From Spirulina subsalsa FACHB-351 (GTDB lineage: Bacteria; Cyanobacteriota; Cyanobacteriia; Cyanobacteriales; Spirulinaceae), in assembly GCF_026130165.1 (NCBI RefSeq), contig NZ_JAIHOM010000027.1, forward strand, positions 1-49,462: DNA of 49,462 bases, read 5' to 3'. Of the stretch, positions 15,745 to 24,621 are shown piece by piece. Each line of letters starts with the position of its first letter. Position 1 is the stretch's first letter. The position numbers and the translations under genes are program-made. The notes below the pieces were generated by a model. The model was not told where the DNA came from and made no database searches. It saw only the letters and a program-made list of their open reading frames with translations.

Positions 15745-17004
15745 TTAATCATCTAGACGATATTTACCCTGTTTTTGCATCTGTTCGCGGTAAATCAAGC
15801 GGGCCTTGAGTAACTCTTCTTTCCCCCAACGTCCTTCTAACCCATTGAGAAGTTCTAGAATAGGCTGACCGGCTGTTTTGCCCAAGTAATGCTCTAGGGT
15901 TTTTTTACAGTTGAGCAAGACTTCAATGGTGGCCGGGCGATCGTCTAATCCTTCATAGGCTTGGGCTAAAACTAGAGAGGCTAGGGTAAAACGGAAATAA
16001 CGTTGGGGATCTTTTGCCTCTAGGGCTTGCTGGCGTTCTTGGAGGGCTAGGTCTAAAGCTGTTTGCCACTGACCTGCTTGTAAAGCCGCCTCTGTATTTT
16101 GACAAAATTGGAGAGTAGTACCAATTTGATAGAGAGCAGAATAATTGAGTTGAGTGGCTTGTTGGGTGAGTCCTTCCGCCAACTTTTGGCTTTCCTCCAG
16201 AGTCCCTTCCCCTAAACTCAGGAGGTGGTCCACATTAACCGAGTTGAATAGCTCATCAGGAAGATTAATCAGTTGATGGATTTGAGTCCGATAGTGATTT
16301 AACAAATCTTCTAGCAGGCGATTTTCTCCCCCTTGACCAGACTGGGCGAGGTAGTCGAAGACAGGGGACAATAGCTCAGATTCGCTGTTTTCACCGGGGG
16401 AAAACTGACTCAGGACAAAACTCAGAAGATCCAGATCCTCCGTTGTTCCCGCGAGGGTGAACATCGCCTGAATATCCCGCGAGGCTTTCTCCCATTGACC
16501 CCCTTGTAAATAGAGTCGAGCGCGTTGATGGTAAAGTTCGAGGATCTGACGGACTTGAGTTTGGGGGTTTAATTGCGCGATCGCCTCCGTCAAGCTTTGC
16601 ACCTCAGAAGACTGATCAATCAAACGTTTCCGCAACTGCTCCATCTGTTGTTCAGCCTGTTGTTGGAGTTGCAGATTGCCCACCTGAGCAAACAATTCAG
16701 CAGACTGTTGGAACACCTCAAGGGCGGCCGACCTTTGGTCTGGCAGAACCGCCAACATCCCCCCCTGAGCATAGCAGGCTTGCGCTTGAATTTCCTTTTG
16801 GTTGGCTTGGGCCGCCAATTGAGCGACTTGACCATAGGTAGCAGCCGCTTGGGCCCATTGATTCGCCTGAAATTGTTGATCCGCACGCTGAAGTTGTTCA
16901 AAAATCCTGATCACCCTTGGCTCAACCTCCCCAAAAGTTTTTAACTTCTCGGCTAAAGCTTGTTGCGCTTGGGTCAGGAGGGTAAAGGCATTATGAATAG
17001 TCAT
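15745..17004 (-). CDS. TPR-like helical-repeat protein, module B partner
   Basis: This 419-aa paralogue of the 13920-15089 protein contains ERAD-QQFQANQWAQAAATYGQVAQLA-like helices near residue 45, QRARLYLQGGQWEKASRDIQ near 160, AALQAGQWQTALDLALQERQ near 315, and the shared C-terminal LNGLEGRWGKEELLKARLIY. It is Gln/Ala/Leu-rich and lacks membrane segments. I start at the ATG at 17004 (MTIHNAFTLL); a longer in-frame start would translate part of the dispersed 33-bp repeat at 17006-17038. It lies 128 bases downstream of the module B giant gene on the same strand and converges with the YbjN-like gene. Confidence 0.8.
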   Translation of the reverse strand: MTIHNAFTLLTQAQQALAEKLKTFGEVEPRVIRIFEQLQRADQQFQANQWAQAAATYGQVAQLAAQANQKEIQAQACYAQGGMLAVLPDQRSAALEVFQQSAELFAQVGNLQLQQQAEQQMEQLRKRLIDQSSEVQSLTEAIAQLNPQTQVRQILELYHQRARLYLQGGQWEKASRDIQAMFTLAGTTEDLDLLSFVLSQFSPGENSESELLSPVFDYLAQSGQGGENRLLEDLLNHYRTQIHQLINLPDELFNSVNVDHLLSLGEGTLEESQKLAEGLTQQATQLNYSALYQIGTTLQFCQNTEAALQAGQWQTALDLALQERQQALEAKDPQRYFRFTLASLVLAQAYEGLDDRPATIEVLLNCKKTLEHYLGKTAGQPILELLNGLEGRWGKEELLKARLIYREQMQKQGKYRLDD

Positions 17005-17005
17005 A

Positions 17006-17038
17006 TAGCGTTTCCATTTGAGTTTTGTAATCCACAAG
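17006..17038. repeat. Dispersed 33-bp repeat, copy 2
   Basis: Exact copy of 4369-4401, preceded by TA and followed directly by the STRR-like array. It lies immediately upstream of the start codon of the module B TPR-like gene, so it forms most of that gene's leader, between it and the giant gene. Confidence 0.8.
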
Positions 17039-17130
17039 GGAATAGGGAATAGGGAATAGGTAATAGGTAATAATTCTTAATTCCCCGACTCCTGCTCCCC
17101 TGCTCCCCCGCTCCCCTGCTCCCCCTCTCC
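17038..17130. repeat. STRR-like short tandem repeats
   Basis: A GGGAATA heptamer is repeated about three times, then a related GGTAATA pair, followed by a C-rich array of CTCCCCTG-type units. Such short tandemly repeated repetitive sequences are common between cyanobacterial genes. The array lies between the module B giant gene and its TPR partner; related arrays occur at 22141-22230 and 43221-43245. Confidence 0.75.
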
Positions 17131-17132
17131 CG

Positions 17133-20100
17133 TTATCCATTTAACTGAGCCTCCTCCAGTTCTGTATCCTTCAGGTCTGCATCCGTTAAATCAGCATCTT
17201 GGAAGTCTGCACTACCGAGAAGGGAGTGGACTAATTTTGCACCCATGAGTAACGCATGACTAAAATCAACATCGCTTAAATCCGCATTACTCAGATCCGC
17301 CCTGGCTAAGTTAGCTCCGGCCAAATTAGCTCCTGCAAGTTCTGCATCCACCAATGTAACTCCACTCAGATCGGCTCCCTCCAAATTGGCACCATTCAAA
17401 TTAGCCCCAGTCATATCCGTGCCACTCAAATCAGCCCCACTCAAATCCAGACCTGACCCAGACTCATCAGGGGTGGTGGCTTCTTCTTCTCCATCACTCC
17501 AGCCCAAGGTTTCCATAATCCCCGTGAAGAACGTACTAAATTCTTCTTCCCAGACTTGAGCCTCGGCAATAGCCGCCTCTCGGTCGGCCATCAGTTGATC
17601 CCGATTGCTTTCACTATTGCTTTGTTCCTCTTCCGCTAACACTTGACCCTCATCCAACGTAGCTAGGTCTTCTTCCGATGCAAGCTGTTGTTCCTCAAAC
17701 TGGGCTTGCATTGCTTCCATTTCAGCATCATGTTGTTCGGCCTCAGCACTGGCACTATCCAGTTGACTGATCCGCTCCTCGGCTAATTCACCACTCGCCT
17801 CTGAAGCATTGCCCATATTTTCGCCCGCTTTTTGTTGACCATCTGCATTGCCACTGACATTAGTTTCTGGGTTAGAAGCACTACTGCCCTCGGTATTGAC
17901 GGCATTATTCCCCCCAGTTTCCTTAACATTTTGATTGGCCCCCTGAATGGCTATCACAAAGGCAAAGGCAATATTAATGGGGATTAAAATGGGCCAATAA
18001 GCAGCCATCACCCCTAAATACTGAGCAGCTAAAGCCGTTCCCATACCCGCTTCTGCCCCTAGGGTGTCATTGACCGCTTGACGTTCGGCAATGTCGGCTT
18101 GATAGGTCGCGATCGCCTCCCGATTAGCCGCGAGAGAGTCTTGAGCCGCCTGATTCCCCGCCACATTTTCCTGAAGCAGGGCTTTTTCCTCTTCTGCGCG
18201 CTGAATAGCCGCTTCTAAAGCCAAGCGCTCTCCCTCATTCTTCACCATCCCAAACGCCGCCGCATCCACTCGTTCCGGTGCATCCATCGGGGGTTCAGGC
18301 ATCTCTCCCGCCCCACCCAAAGCCTCATACAAAGCTGCCGCAGAGCGATAACCCGTTAACGCTTGTTGATCTTGGTCTGGATTTTTAGAATAGTTCGCTA
18401 ACCAACTATCTTGATACTTTTGTTCATTTTGAGCGGTTTCCTCATCCGTCTCACCGCTCTCAGCGCCAATCGCAAATCCCGTTGCAGCCGCCCCTGCCAT
18501 ACCCCCCAAGGACTTGTCACCACCGGGCATATAATCGCTCACCACTGGGATTTGACCCAGCCAAGCATTTTCTCCACCTGATGCGAAACTTTTCTCTGCC
18601 CCGACGTCTTTTTTTTGAGTCTTTTGAGCCGCAAACTCCGTCCCAATCGCTATGGCATTACCGGTCATACTTTGGGTAGAATCCCGCAGGGCCGTTTGTT
18701 TAGCAATCAGATCATCAATACTCCCTTCACAAGTCAAAATATCTAAAGCCAACGCCTGCATATACATTAAGTTCAGGCACACTAGGAGGGATTGCAGCAT
18801 AGTCAGGGCGATCGAGAGAGGCGATAGAAAGCCGTTTAACGTATCGAAGAACCCCTTAAAAGTAGTGGCCCAGGGTTTAAAGACCGTTAGTGCATACATC
18901 CAAAGTTGGTTACCGACATTGACTAAGGTCGTTCCTACACTAATTAATGACGTACCCGGTGGAATGCCCACCCCAAAAGGTAGGGGCATCAAAGCGTTTC
19001 CCACACTGATCAGGGCTGTTCCGACAAGGGCTAAGAGTTTACCAATGGCGGTAAATAAAATATCTAAAACCGTGAGAACCCCCCAAATAATCCCACAGAT
19101 GAGAGCAGCAATATTGACCAAGTTCCACACAAACTGAACAACTTTCACCACCAGATTGGTAATGCCAATAATGCCTTTGAAGTAATTGGCAATCCCCTCC
19201 CAAGGGGTTTTAGCATTGAGAATCCCCCCGGCCGCCTCCCCAATCCCTTTGGCATCATCCGCCCAAGATCCCCCAGCCAGTGCGTTCGCCCAAGCCTCTG
19301 GACTTGCCCAGCCTTCTTCACTATTTCCCACCGCACTCAATACCGTAAAGGTTGCTAGGGCATTGTTCACCACTGGGAGTTTATTGCCAATCGCTCCCAC
19401 CCCCAAGGCTGTCACCCCACTAATCCCTCCTTCAACCGCCCCCGTGAGTAGACCTTGACCAATGGCATCCCCAATCAATTCTCCTCGGTCTACCTCCGGT
19501 TGAGGAGCCTCGGGTTCCCCCCCATCAAGTACACTCTTAAAGAAACTGTAGTTTCCGACCTCCTCATCCCATTCAGGCACTTCATTCGGTTGGGTGGCTA
19601 CCCAGCTATAGTCAAAAGGATCTTCACCCGGTTCAGGAACATCAACCTCATCCTCCAACTCATCCAGATTGGCTTCTGCGGTTTCCCCGTCTGTGGGAAT
19701 CCCACTGCTGGGAATCATGGCTTCTGGATTGAGGGTAGGTGCATCCGGAATCCCCCCTAAAGTCTCCTCTGGTCCCGCCTCCGCCACCATCCCAGAGGTT
19801 TCACCTACCGCATCCTGAGCTTCACCCCCGCCATCTTTCTCGGCCGAGTCAGCCCCCTCTTCGACCGCTTCTCCTTGTTCTGACCCTTGTTCCTTGGCAT
19901 TATCCGCTTGCGCCCCGGCCTGTTCTTTTTGTTTTTCCTCCGCTTCCTTGTCGGTGGCCGTTTTTTCTCCTTCCTCCCGTTGCACCAACAGCCCACTCAA
20001 AGCTTGGGGATTGACCTGAGCCATGGTCATCATCGCTTCTCCTTCACCCCCCACAGTAATGGGTTGGGTTTTTTCGTCCTCGGCGGCTTTTTCCCCACCG

Positions 20101-21137
20101 GGGCGAACCTCTAAAGACGTTGCTCCCTGTTGAACGGTGTGCCACGCTTCATGGAATAACAGTTCATCATCCCCCCGTTGTCCTGCCCCAAAGAAGATAT
20201 GATTCTCCGTCGTAAAAGCTAAGGCTCCGAGTTCTCGACAAAGTTGATAGGATTCCTCGTCATCATGGACTTGAATATTTTCTGGATCTTCAATTCCTAA
20301 ATAGTTGCGGAGGGATTCTTGTTCCTCTGGAGTGGGGGAGCCTCCACCACCACCCATGGCTTTTTGAATACGCTCTTCTAGGCTGGGTGGTTGTTCTCCT
20401 GCTTCTCCAGTCCCAGTTTCCCCCCCTTCAGTCCCCCCTGTCGGTTTTTGCTCTTCCCCTAGGGCTTCTCCCATTTGATCTTGAGTTTCTGGCGAGAAAG
20501 TCTCACCCATCATGTCTTTCTGTTCTTCAGAGGGGGCCTCTCCCTCTTTTTTGGGAGGAGGAGTTGCTTCTGCACCCCCTTCTGCCGCTCCTCCTGCACC
20601 CCCAGTTCCCCCCTCTGCTGCTTCGGCTAAACCCCCTTTCTCTCCGAGGGCTTCTGGGGCTTTCTCCCCTTCTCCTGCCATTTCAGGGGGCTTCTCTCCT
20701 CCCCCCGGAATTTCCGGGGCTTTCTCTCCTCCTCCGTCAATTTCCGGGGCTTTCTCTCCTCCCCCAGCCACATCTGGTAAGTCAGCTGCTAACTGTGTTT
20801 CTAGGTTGTTGGGCTGATCTGGGAGAGTCGTGGGGGCTGTGGGATTGGTTTTGGCTTGTACGGTGCTTTGTTCCGAGTGGTGCTTGTCTGCCACGGCTTG
20901 TGCGGCGACGCTATCGGCTTCTTGTTCATATTTATCACCGGGTTCCCCAACGACTAATTCGGCTTGCACTGGAACCCCTGTCACACTATGACCAAATTCT
21001 GTGGCGCGACTCATTTGGATAGCTAAACTGGGCTGAAGTTCAGGTTCACACTGAATGACTGAATCAGACTGCGGTATAATAGAATAACTGGAGGCTTGTT
21101 GTGATGAATCTTTTTGGGGTTGTACAGTCGTTTTCAT
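17133..21137 (-). CDS. DUF4157 (eCIS core) - pentapeptide repeat giant protein, putative injection-system payload (module B)
   Basis: This 1,334-aa paralogue of the 8953-12801 protein has the same order: leader with MSRATEFGHSVTGVPVQAEL and GEPGDKYEQEADSVAAQAV; a Gly/Glu linker with repeated GGGEKAPEI-like units (about 122-165); DUF4157 with HDDEESYQL, LAFTTENHIFFGAGQ and HExxH at H329-H333 (HEAWH); a second acidic linker; a strongly hydrophobic region (about 650-770) with several possible membrane helices; a further hydrophobic helix at about 1040-1065 absent from module A; a Gln/Glu/Ala helical region; and pentapeptide repeats from about 1229 to 1330 (LSGADLSGTDMTGANLNGAN). No signal peptide is present. 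The start has AAAGGACTGAA before it, like module A. The hydrophobic core recalls membrane-inserting toxins, but no toxin family is recognised. Confidence 0.85.
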   Translation of the reverse strand: MKTTVQPQKDSSQQASSYSIIPQSDSVIQCEPELQPSLAIQMSRATEFGHSVTGVPVQAELVVGEPGDKYEQEADSVAAQAVADKHHSEQSTVQAKTNPTAPTTLPDQPNNLETQLAADLPDVAGGGEKAPEIDGGGEKAPEIPGGGEKPPEMAGEGEKAPEALGEKGGLAEAAEGGTGGAGGAAEGGAEATPPPKKEGEAPSEEQKDMMGETFSPETQDQMGEALGEEQKPTGGTEGGETGTGEAGEQPPSLEERIQKAMGGGGGSPTPEEQESLRNYLGIEDPENIQVHDDEESYQLCRELGALAFTTENHIFFGAGQRGDDELLFHEAWHTVQQGATSLEVRPGGEKAAEDEKTQPITVGGEGEAMMTMAQVNPQALSGLLVQREEGEKTATDKEAEEKQKEQAGAQADNAKEQGSEQGEAVEEGADSAEKDGGGEAQDAVGETSGMVAEAGPEETLGGIPDAPTLNPEAMIPSSGIPTDGETAEANLDELEDEVDVPEPGEDPFDYSWVATQPNEVPEWDEEVGNYSFFKSVLDGGEPEAPQPEVDRGELIGDAIGQGLLTGAVEGGISGVTALGVGAIGNKLPVVNNALATFTVLSAVGNSEEGWASPEAWANALAGGSWADDAKGIGEAAGGILNAKTPWEGIANYFKGIIGITNLVVKVVQFVWNLVNIAALICGIIWGVLTVLDILFTAIGKLLALVGTALISVGNALMPLPFGVGIPPGTSLISVGTTLVNVGNQLWMYALTVFKPWATTFKGFFDTLNGFLSPLSIALTMLQSLLVCLNLMYMQALALDILTCEGSIDDLIAKQTALRDSTQSMTGNAIAIGTEFAAQKTQKKDVGAEKSFASGGENAWLGQIPVVSDYMPGGDKSLGGMAGAAATGFAIGAESGETDEETAQNEQKYQDSWLANYSKNPDQDQQALTGYRSAAALYEALGGAGEMPEPPMDAPERVDAAAFGMVKNEGERLALEAAIQRAEEEKALLQENVAGNQAAQDSLAANREAIATYQADIAERQAVNDTLGAEAGMGTALAAQYLGVMAAYWPILIPINIAFAFVIAIQGANQNVKETGGNNAVNTEGSSASNPETNVSGNADGQQKAGENMGNASEASGELAEERISQLDSASAEAEQHDAEMEAMQAQFEEQQLASEEDLATLDEGQVLAEEEQSNSESNRDQLMADREAAIAEAQVWEEEFSTFFTGIMETLGWSDGEEEATTPDESGSGLDLSGADLSGTDMTGANLNGANLEGADLSGVTLVDAELAGANLAGANLARADLSNADLSDVDFSHALLMGAKLVHSLLGSADFQDADLTDADLKDTELEEAQLNG

Positions 21138-21520
21138 TGATTCAGTCCTTTAATAGATTATCAGCTATAAAAAACCAATAAACATCAAGCTTAAAACTTG
21201 TCACAGGATTGATCTCACTTGAGAATGACCGTTTGCGCAAGTTTTAGAACAAGAAGGTGCTAAAAGTCCAAAGGTTGATTTATTGGTCGCAATTTATCGG
21301 TTTGACTGATACTCACTGAAAGCCCCGCCACCAAGACGTTGTTCATCATGCGGGACTTCTTGCAGGATTTAGGTGAACATCGTTGAAGGGAAAATTTTGG
21401 GGAGAATCAGTCTGGTGTCCATTGGAATAGTTTGTATTATCGCCGAGTTTTCTGGATTAGGCTATCTCCAAAGGTCGATAATTTGCAAGGTTGGGGAATG
21501 TGCAGCGACAACAGGCGAGA
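21138..21520. other. Intergenic region carrying the leader of the module B giant gene
   Basis: This 383-base stretch separates the module B gene from the upstream Uma2 gene, both on the minus strand. It should hold the module B promoter; on the minus strand TATAGC and GATAAT hexamers occur about 40 bases before the start codon, but with no well-spaced -35. A plus-strand 132-aa frame starting at 21373 runs into the Uma2 gene in antisense and is rejected. Confidence 0.45.
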
Positions 21521-22069
21521 TCAATCTAAACCTCGATAGAGTTGGTTCATCTCAAATCTTAATCCCAAACTGGTTAAAAGAACGGAATCCCCAGCTTCAT
21601 AAACCACCACCTCCCAATCCTCCCCTTGGCGACGACGACATTCGACCCATTGCCGATCTTGAGCAATCAAAACATATTCCTCTAAAGTGGCGATTTTTTG
21701 ATAATCTCGGAACTTCTCATCAAGGTCAAAGGCTTGGGTACTGGGGGATAGCACCTCCACAATCAGCTTAGGATAGCGCTTAAGGTAGCGATCGCCCCGA
21801 TCCCGAGGATCACAAGTCACAAAAGCATCGGGATAGTAATAAAACTCATTCTGATAATTAACCCTCACATTACCCGAATAAAATCGACATTCCGAGTCTC
21901 CCAGATGATCGTCAATTATCTTCAGCAGATTAAAAGCAATACGATCATGATTATCCGTCCCCCCCGACATCGCATAGACCAAACCCCGTCTATATTCATG
22001 ACGATGGGCGCTTTGAAGCTCTAAACTTAAATACTCTTCTGGGCTAACATAGTTTGGAACAGCAATCAT
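21521..22069 (-). CDS. Uma2 family (DUF820) putative PD-(D/E)XK nuclease
   Basis: This 182-aa protein begins MIAVPNYVSPEEYLSLE and has the family hallmarks HEYRRGLVYAMSGGTDNHDR, YYPDAFVTCDPRD and PKLIVEVLSPSTQAFDLDEK. The Asp in YPDA and the Glu in VEVLSPST fit the metal site of the restriction-endonuclease-like fold. Uma2 proteins are greatly expanded in cyanobacteria and their function is unknown. GGAGG lies about 4 bases before the ATG. It is a different subfamily from the three Uma2 genes at the right edge. Confidence 0.88.
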   Translation of the reverse strand: MIAVPNYVSPEEYLSLELQSAHRHEYRRGLVYAMSGGTDNHDRIAFNLLKIIDDHLGDSECRFYSGNVRVNYQNEFYYYPDAFVTCDPRDRGDRYLKRYPKLIVEVLSPSTQAFDLDEKFRDYQKIATLEEYVLIAQDRQWVECRRRQGEDWEVVVYEAGDSVLLTSLGLRFEMNQLYRGLD

Positions 22070-22140
22070 AATAACCTCCGCTCAACGCTGCAACCTTGAT
22101 CTCAATTATAGGTAGGGCTTGCTGAATAACTCTACTCGTG

Positions 22141-22230
22141 GGGCTAGGGAATAGGGAATAGATAATTGATAATTGTTCCCCCGCTCCCCTGCTCCCCCTC
22201 TCCCCTGCTCCCCCTCTCCCCTGCTCCCCA
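22141..22230. repeat. STRR-like short tandem repeats
   Basis: GGGAATA units are followed by GATAATT units and then a C-rich array of CTCCCCTGCTCCC-type units. The arrangement parallels the array at 17038-17130: an A/T-containing heptamer block joined to a C-rich block, in the same orientation. Confidence 0.75.
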
Positions 22231-22249
22231 TTCCCGATTGCCCAGCAAC

Positions 22250-22280
22250 AAAAGCACCCCCCACAGCGAACCGTGAGGGG
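22250..22280 (-). terminator. Intrinsic terminator of the SH3-like/PG-binding gene
   Basis: On the minus strand CCCCTCA pairs with a TGGGGGG-type arm over a loop of about 10 bases, then TGCTTTTG follows. It is about 30 bases after the stop codon at 22312, the expected place for a rho-independent terminator. The T-run is short. Confidence 0.5.
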
Positions 22281-22311
22281 AAACCCAGACCTAATCTACC
22301 ACTTCAGGATA

Positions 22312-23091
22312 TTACAACCCCAGGGCAGAACGAGTTTGCGGCCCCACAATGCCATCCACCAGTAAACCCTGTTGAGATTGGAAACGACGCACAGCCGCCG
22401 CCGTATTCGAGCCATAAACCCCATCAATCGTCACAGCTAAACGGGTTTGCACTTGCCGCACCGCGTCCCCCGTTGAACCCATGCGCAACATCACGCCCCC
22501 AGTTCCCGGGCTTGTTGCACCATTCACCGAAGCTGTATAGGGGCCATAGACCCACCGACCGCTAGAAAGCTGTAACCAGTCGCCACTTTGAGCCACCACA
22601 GGCAGTAAAACCGCCCCATTGCGCACGGCAGTACAAGCACCTGTAGCAGAGGGTTGATTCCGAGCGCATAATGTTCCACCATTGGGCGTACTCACCCGAC
22701 GCGCACGACCCCCACCCACGGGAGGCTGAGGCGCTTGAGCCGTCGTATAAGGACCATAAACCCAACGACCACTAGAAAGTTGTAGCCAGTCCCCACTTCT
22801 GGCCACCACAGGTAAGAGCGGCGCCCCATTGCTCACCGTCAAGCAAGGCCCAGAGGCAGAAGGCTGATTCCGAGCGCAGAGGGGGCTACCGTTGGGAGTT
22901 TGCACACGCAGGGCAAAAGCAGGCGCTGCCACCATTACACTGGTGGCTAATACCCCAGTCGCCAAAGCACCTAACCACACAGCACTAGGAATATGCCGCC
23001 AGTTGAAAAAGTTCAATGTCTCCAATTCATACTCAATCTGTTCGGTTTCTTCGTAACAAGCGTAAACGTGGCTTAAAGATAAAGTATCCAT
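22312..23091 (-). CDS. Membrane-anchored SH3-like / peptidoglycan-binding domain protein
   Basis: This 259-aa protein has a cytoplasmic N-terminus (MDTLSLSHVYACYEETEQ), one hydrophobic segment at about 38-60 acting as anchor or signal, then two nearly identical repeats of about 60 residues, each containing a TPNG-LCARNQPSA block, a central SGDWLQLSSGRWVYGPYT and a conserved cysteine pair. The C-terminus (about 200-259) is a PG_binding_1 domain: GSTGDAVRQVQTRL, IDGVYGSNTAAAVRRFQ, VDGIVGPQTRSALG. It probably sits in the periplasm bound to cell wall. No catalytic domain is seen. Hairpins lie both upstream (23140-23157) and downstream. Confidence 0.85.
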   Translation of the reverse strand: MDTLSLSHVYACYEETEQIEYELETLNFFNWRHIPSAVWLGALATGVLATSVMVAAPAFALRVQTPNGSPLCARNQPSASGPCLTVSNGAPLLPVVARSGDWLQLSSGRWVYGPYTTAQAPQPPVGGGRARRVSTPNGGTLCARNQPSATGACTAVRNGAVLLPVVAQSGDWLQLSSGRWVYGPYTASVNGATSPGTGGVMLRMGSTGDAVRQVQTRLAVTIDGVYGSNTAAAVRRFQSQQGLLVDGIVGPQTRSALGL

Positions 23092-23416
23092 CCAAAAAAA
23101 TCTCCTAAATGTAGCTGAGATATCATGTTGAGAACATCGGAGTCCGAGGGACTCGGAAGGATTGTAGGTATAAAAAAAACTTCAAAATTATCTATCCTTT
23201 ACGGATCATTTTGAGACGAACGTTCTCAAACGTAGTTGCTTCTCAGTATTTCCACTACCTTCAATTCTAAAGTTTTTATCCCGAACTGTCCTCCTTTTAG
23301 AGTGAATTTTTGTGTAGTTGATCCCACCAGAAACCTCGTGACTTCCTCCCGACACTCCCCTATGACTGCGGCAGGCTACGGCAATGGGAGAGCGTGGGGC
23401 TATGGGCGCGGATGAA
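23092..23416. other. Intergenic region with leader hairpin
   Basis: This 325-base stretch lies between hypE and the SH3-like/PG-binding gene, both minus strand. A perfect short palindrome (TCCGAG/CTCGGA around GGA, 23143-23157, alternatively GAGTCC/GGACTC from 23140) falls in the leader of the latter gene. Near 23340-23400 a TTCCTCCCG...GGGAGAGCG inverted arrangement resembles ends of IS605-type elements, but I cannot assign it. The 79-aa minus-strand frame at 23206-23445 shows no family features. Confidence 0.45.
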
Positions 23417-24505
23417 CTAACAAATGCGCGGCAACTGTTCTCCACTCAACATATCTACAATACGGGTCGCTCCAATTCCGCTTTCTAGAGTCACTAGACC
23501 GAAAGAATCTGTTGTCTTTGCTGTCACAGTCCCAATAACAGCCGCTTGGGGATCAAATTGCTTTAAAATCCCCAGCGCCTGATCTACTCCATCAGGGGGG
23601 ATAAAGGCAATAAATCGCCCCTCATTGGCCACATAGAGGGGGTCAAAGCCCAATATTTCACAGGCCCCCTGCACGTCTTCCCGCAGGGGAACAGCACGTT
23701 CTATGATGTGAATTTGCACCTTGGCACTACTGGCAATTTCATTCAGGGCGCTGGCTAGTCCTCCTCGGGTTAAGTCTCGTAAACAGTGGATTTCAACGCC
23801 AGCGTCCAGTAATTGCAAGACTTGGGGAGCAACGGATGCCGAATCACTCTCAATGGTGGTTTCAAAGGCTAATCCTTCCCGCACGGCCATGATGGCAATA
23901 CCATGACGACCTAAATCTCCGCTTAACAGCACCTGATCTCCCACGGCGACGGAGAGGGGGGCGATGATTTGTTCATGTTCAATGATGCCAATGCCTGCGG
24001 TATTAATAAAAATACCGTCTCCCTTGCCCCGGTCTACTACTTTTGTGTCCCCTGTGACAATTTGGACTCCGGCTTGCTGGGCGGCCTGCTGCATGGACTG
24101 GACAACACGCCACAACAGGGTCATGTCTAGGCCTTCTTCTAAGATAAATCCAGCACTGAGATAGAGGGGACGGGCTCCACTCATGGCTAAATCATTGACG
24201 GTGCCATGAATGGCGAGAGACCCAATATCACCGCCGGGGAAAAAGAGGGGATTAATTACATAGGAGTCGGTAGTAAAGGCGATTTTCTCGCTGGGTAAGT
24301 TAAGGCGGATGGAGTCGTGGGGCGGGGTGGCAGCTTGGAAGGTGGGAGCAAACATCTGTTCTATAAGTTGGTTCATCAGTTTGCCTCCGCCGCCGTGGGC
24401 TAATAGGACTTGGGGGTATTGATCTAAGGGAATGGGACAGGAGAGGTTAAAATCGCTCATGAAATTGACGGCGGGGTAAGTAAAGGAGTGGTTGAGGGGA
24501 ATCAT
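23417..24505 (-). CDS. hypE: Hydrogenase expression/formation protein HypE
   Basis: This 362-aa protein has the AIRS/PurM-like fold of Hyp[75 protein letters not shown], and a C-terminus ending PRIC. The terminal cysteine receives the carbamoyl group from HypF, which HypE dehydrates to the thiocyanate that supplies the CN ligands of NiFe hydrogenases. No other hyp or hydrogenase genes lie in the window. The ATG at 24505 has AGGT nearby; an internal ATG at 24460 ([11 protein letters not shown]) matches the usual family start better and may be the true one. Confidence 0.93.
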   Translation of the reverse strand: MIPLNHSFTYPAVNFMSDFNLSCPIPLDQYPQVLLAHGGGGKLMNQLIEQMFAPTFQAATPPHDSIRLNLPSEKIAFTTDSYVINPLFFPGGDIGSLAIHGTVNDLAMSGARPLYLSAGFILEEGLDMTLLWRVVQSMQQAAQQAGVQIVTGDTKVVDRGKGDGIFINTAGIGIIEHEQIIAPLSVAVGDQVLLSGDLGRHGIAIMAVREGLAFETTIESDSASVAPQVLQLLDAGVEIHCLRDLTRGGLASALNEIASSAKVQIHIIERAVPLREDVQGACEILGFDPLYVANEGRFIAFIPPDGVDQALGILKQFDPQAAVIGTVTAKTTDSFGLVTLESGIGATRIVDMLSGEQLPRIC

Positions 24506-24621
24506 GTTAACCTACCTAAGATGGCTTGGTTTAAGATGGAACGACCTCAGCCGAAGGTTTATATTAAAGCCTATACTGTGGCTAGCTGACTGGGCAAATA
24601 CTGCAATCAAGGAGTGTTTTG

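Noticed and set aside
19739-21022. Long plus-strand frames (up to 211 aa) over the module B giant gene
   Set aside because: Pro/Leu-rich shadows of the Glu/Gly-rich linkers of the minus-strand gene.
8953-21137. Complete contractile injection system
   Set aside because: Only DUF4157 payload-type proteins and helper candidates are present; no sheath, tube, spike, baseplate or AAA+ genes are in the window.
21373-21771. Plus-strand 132-aa open frame
   Set aside because: It is antisense to the well-supported Uma2 gene for more than half its length and shows no domain; its 5' part falls in the leader of the module B gene.
23340-23400. Inverted arrangement resembling an IS605-type end upstream of hypE's 3' side
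   Set aside because: No adjacent tnpA or tnpB sequence and imperfect pairing; not enough to call an element.
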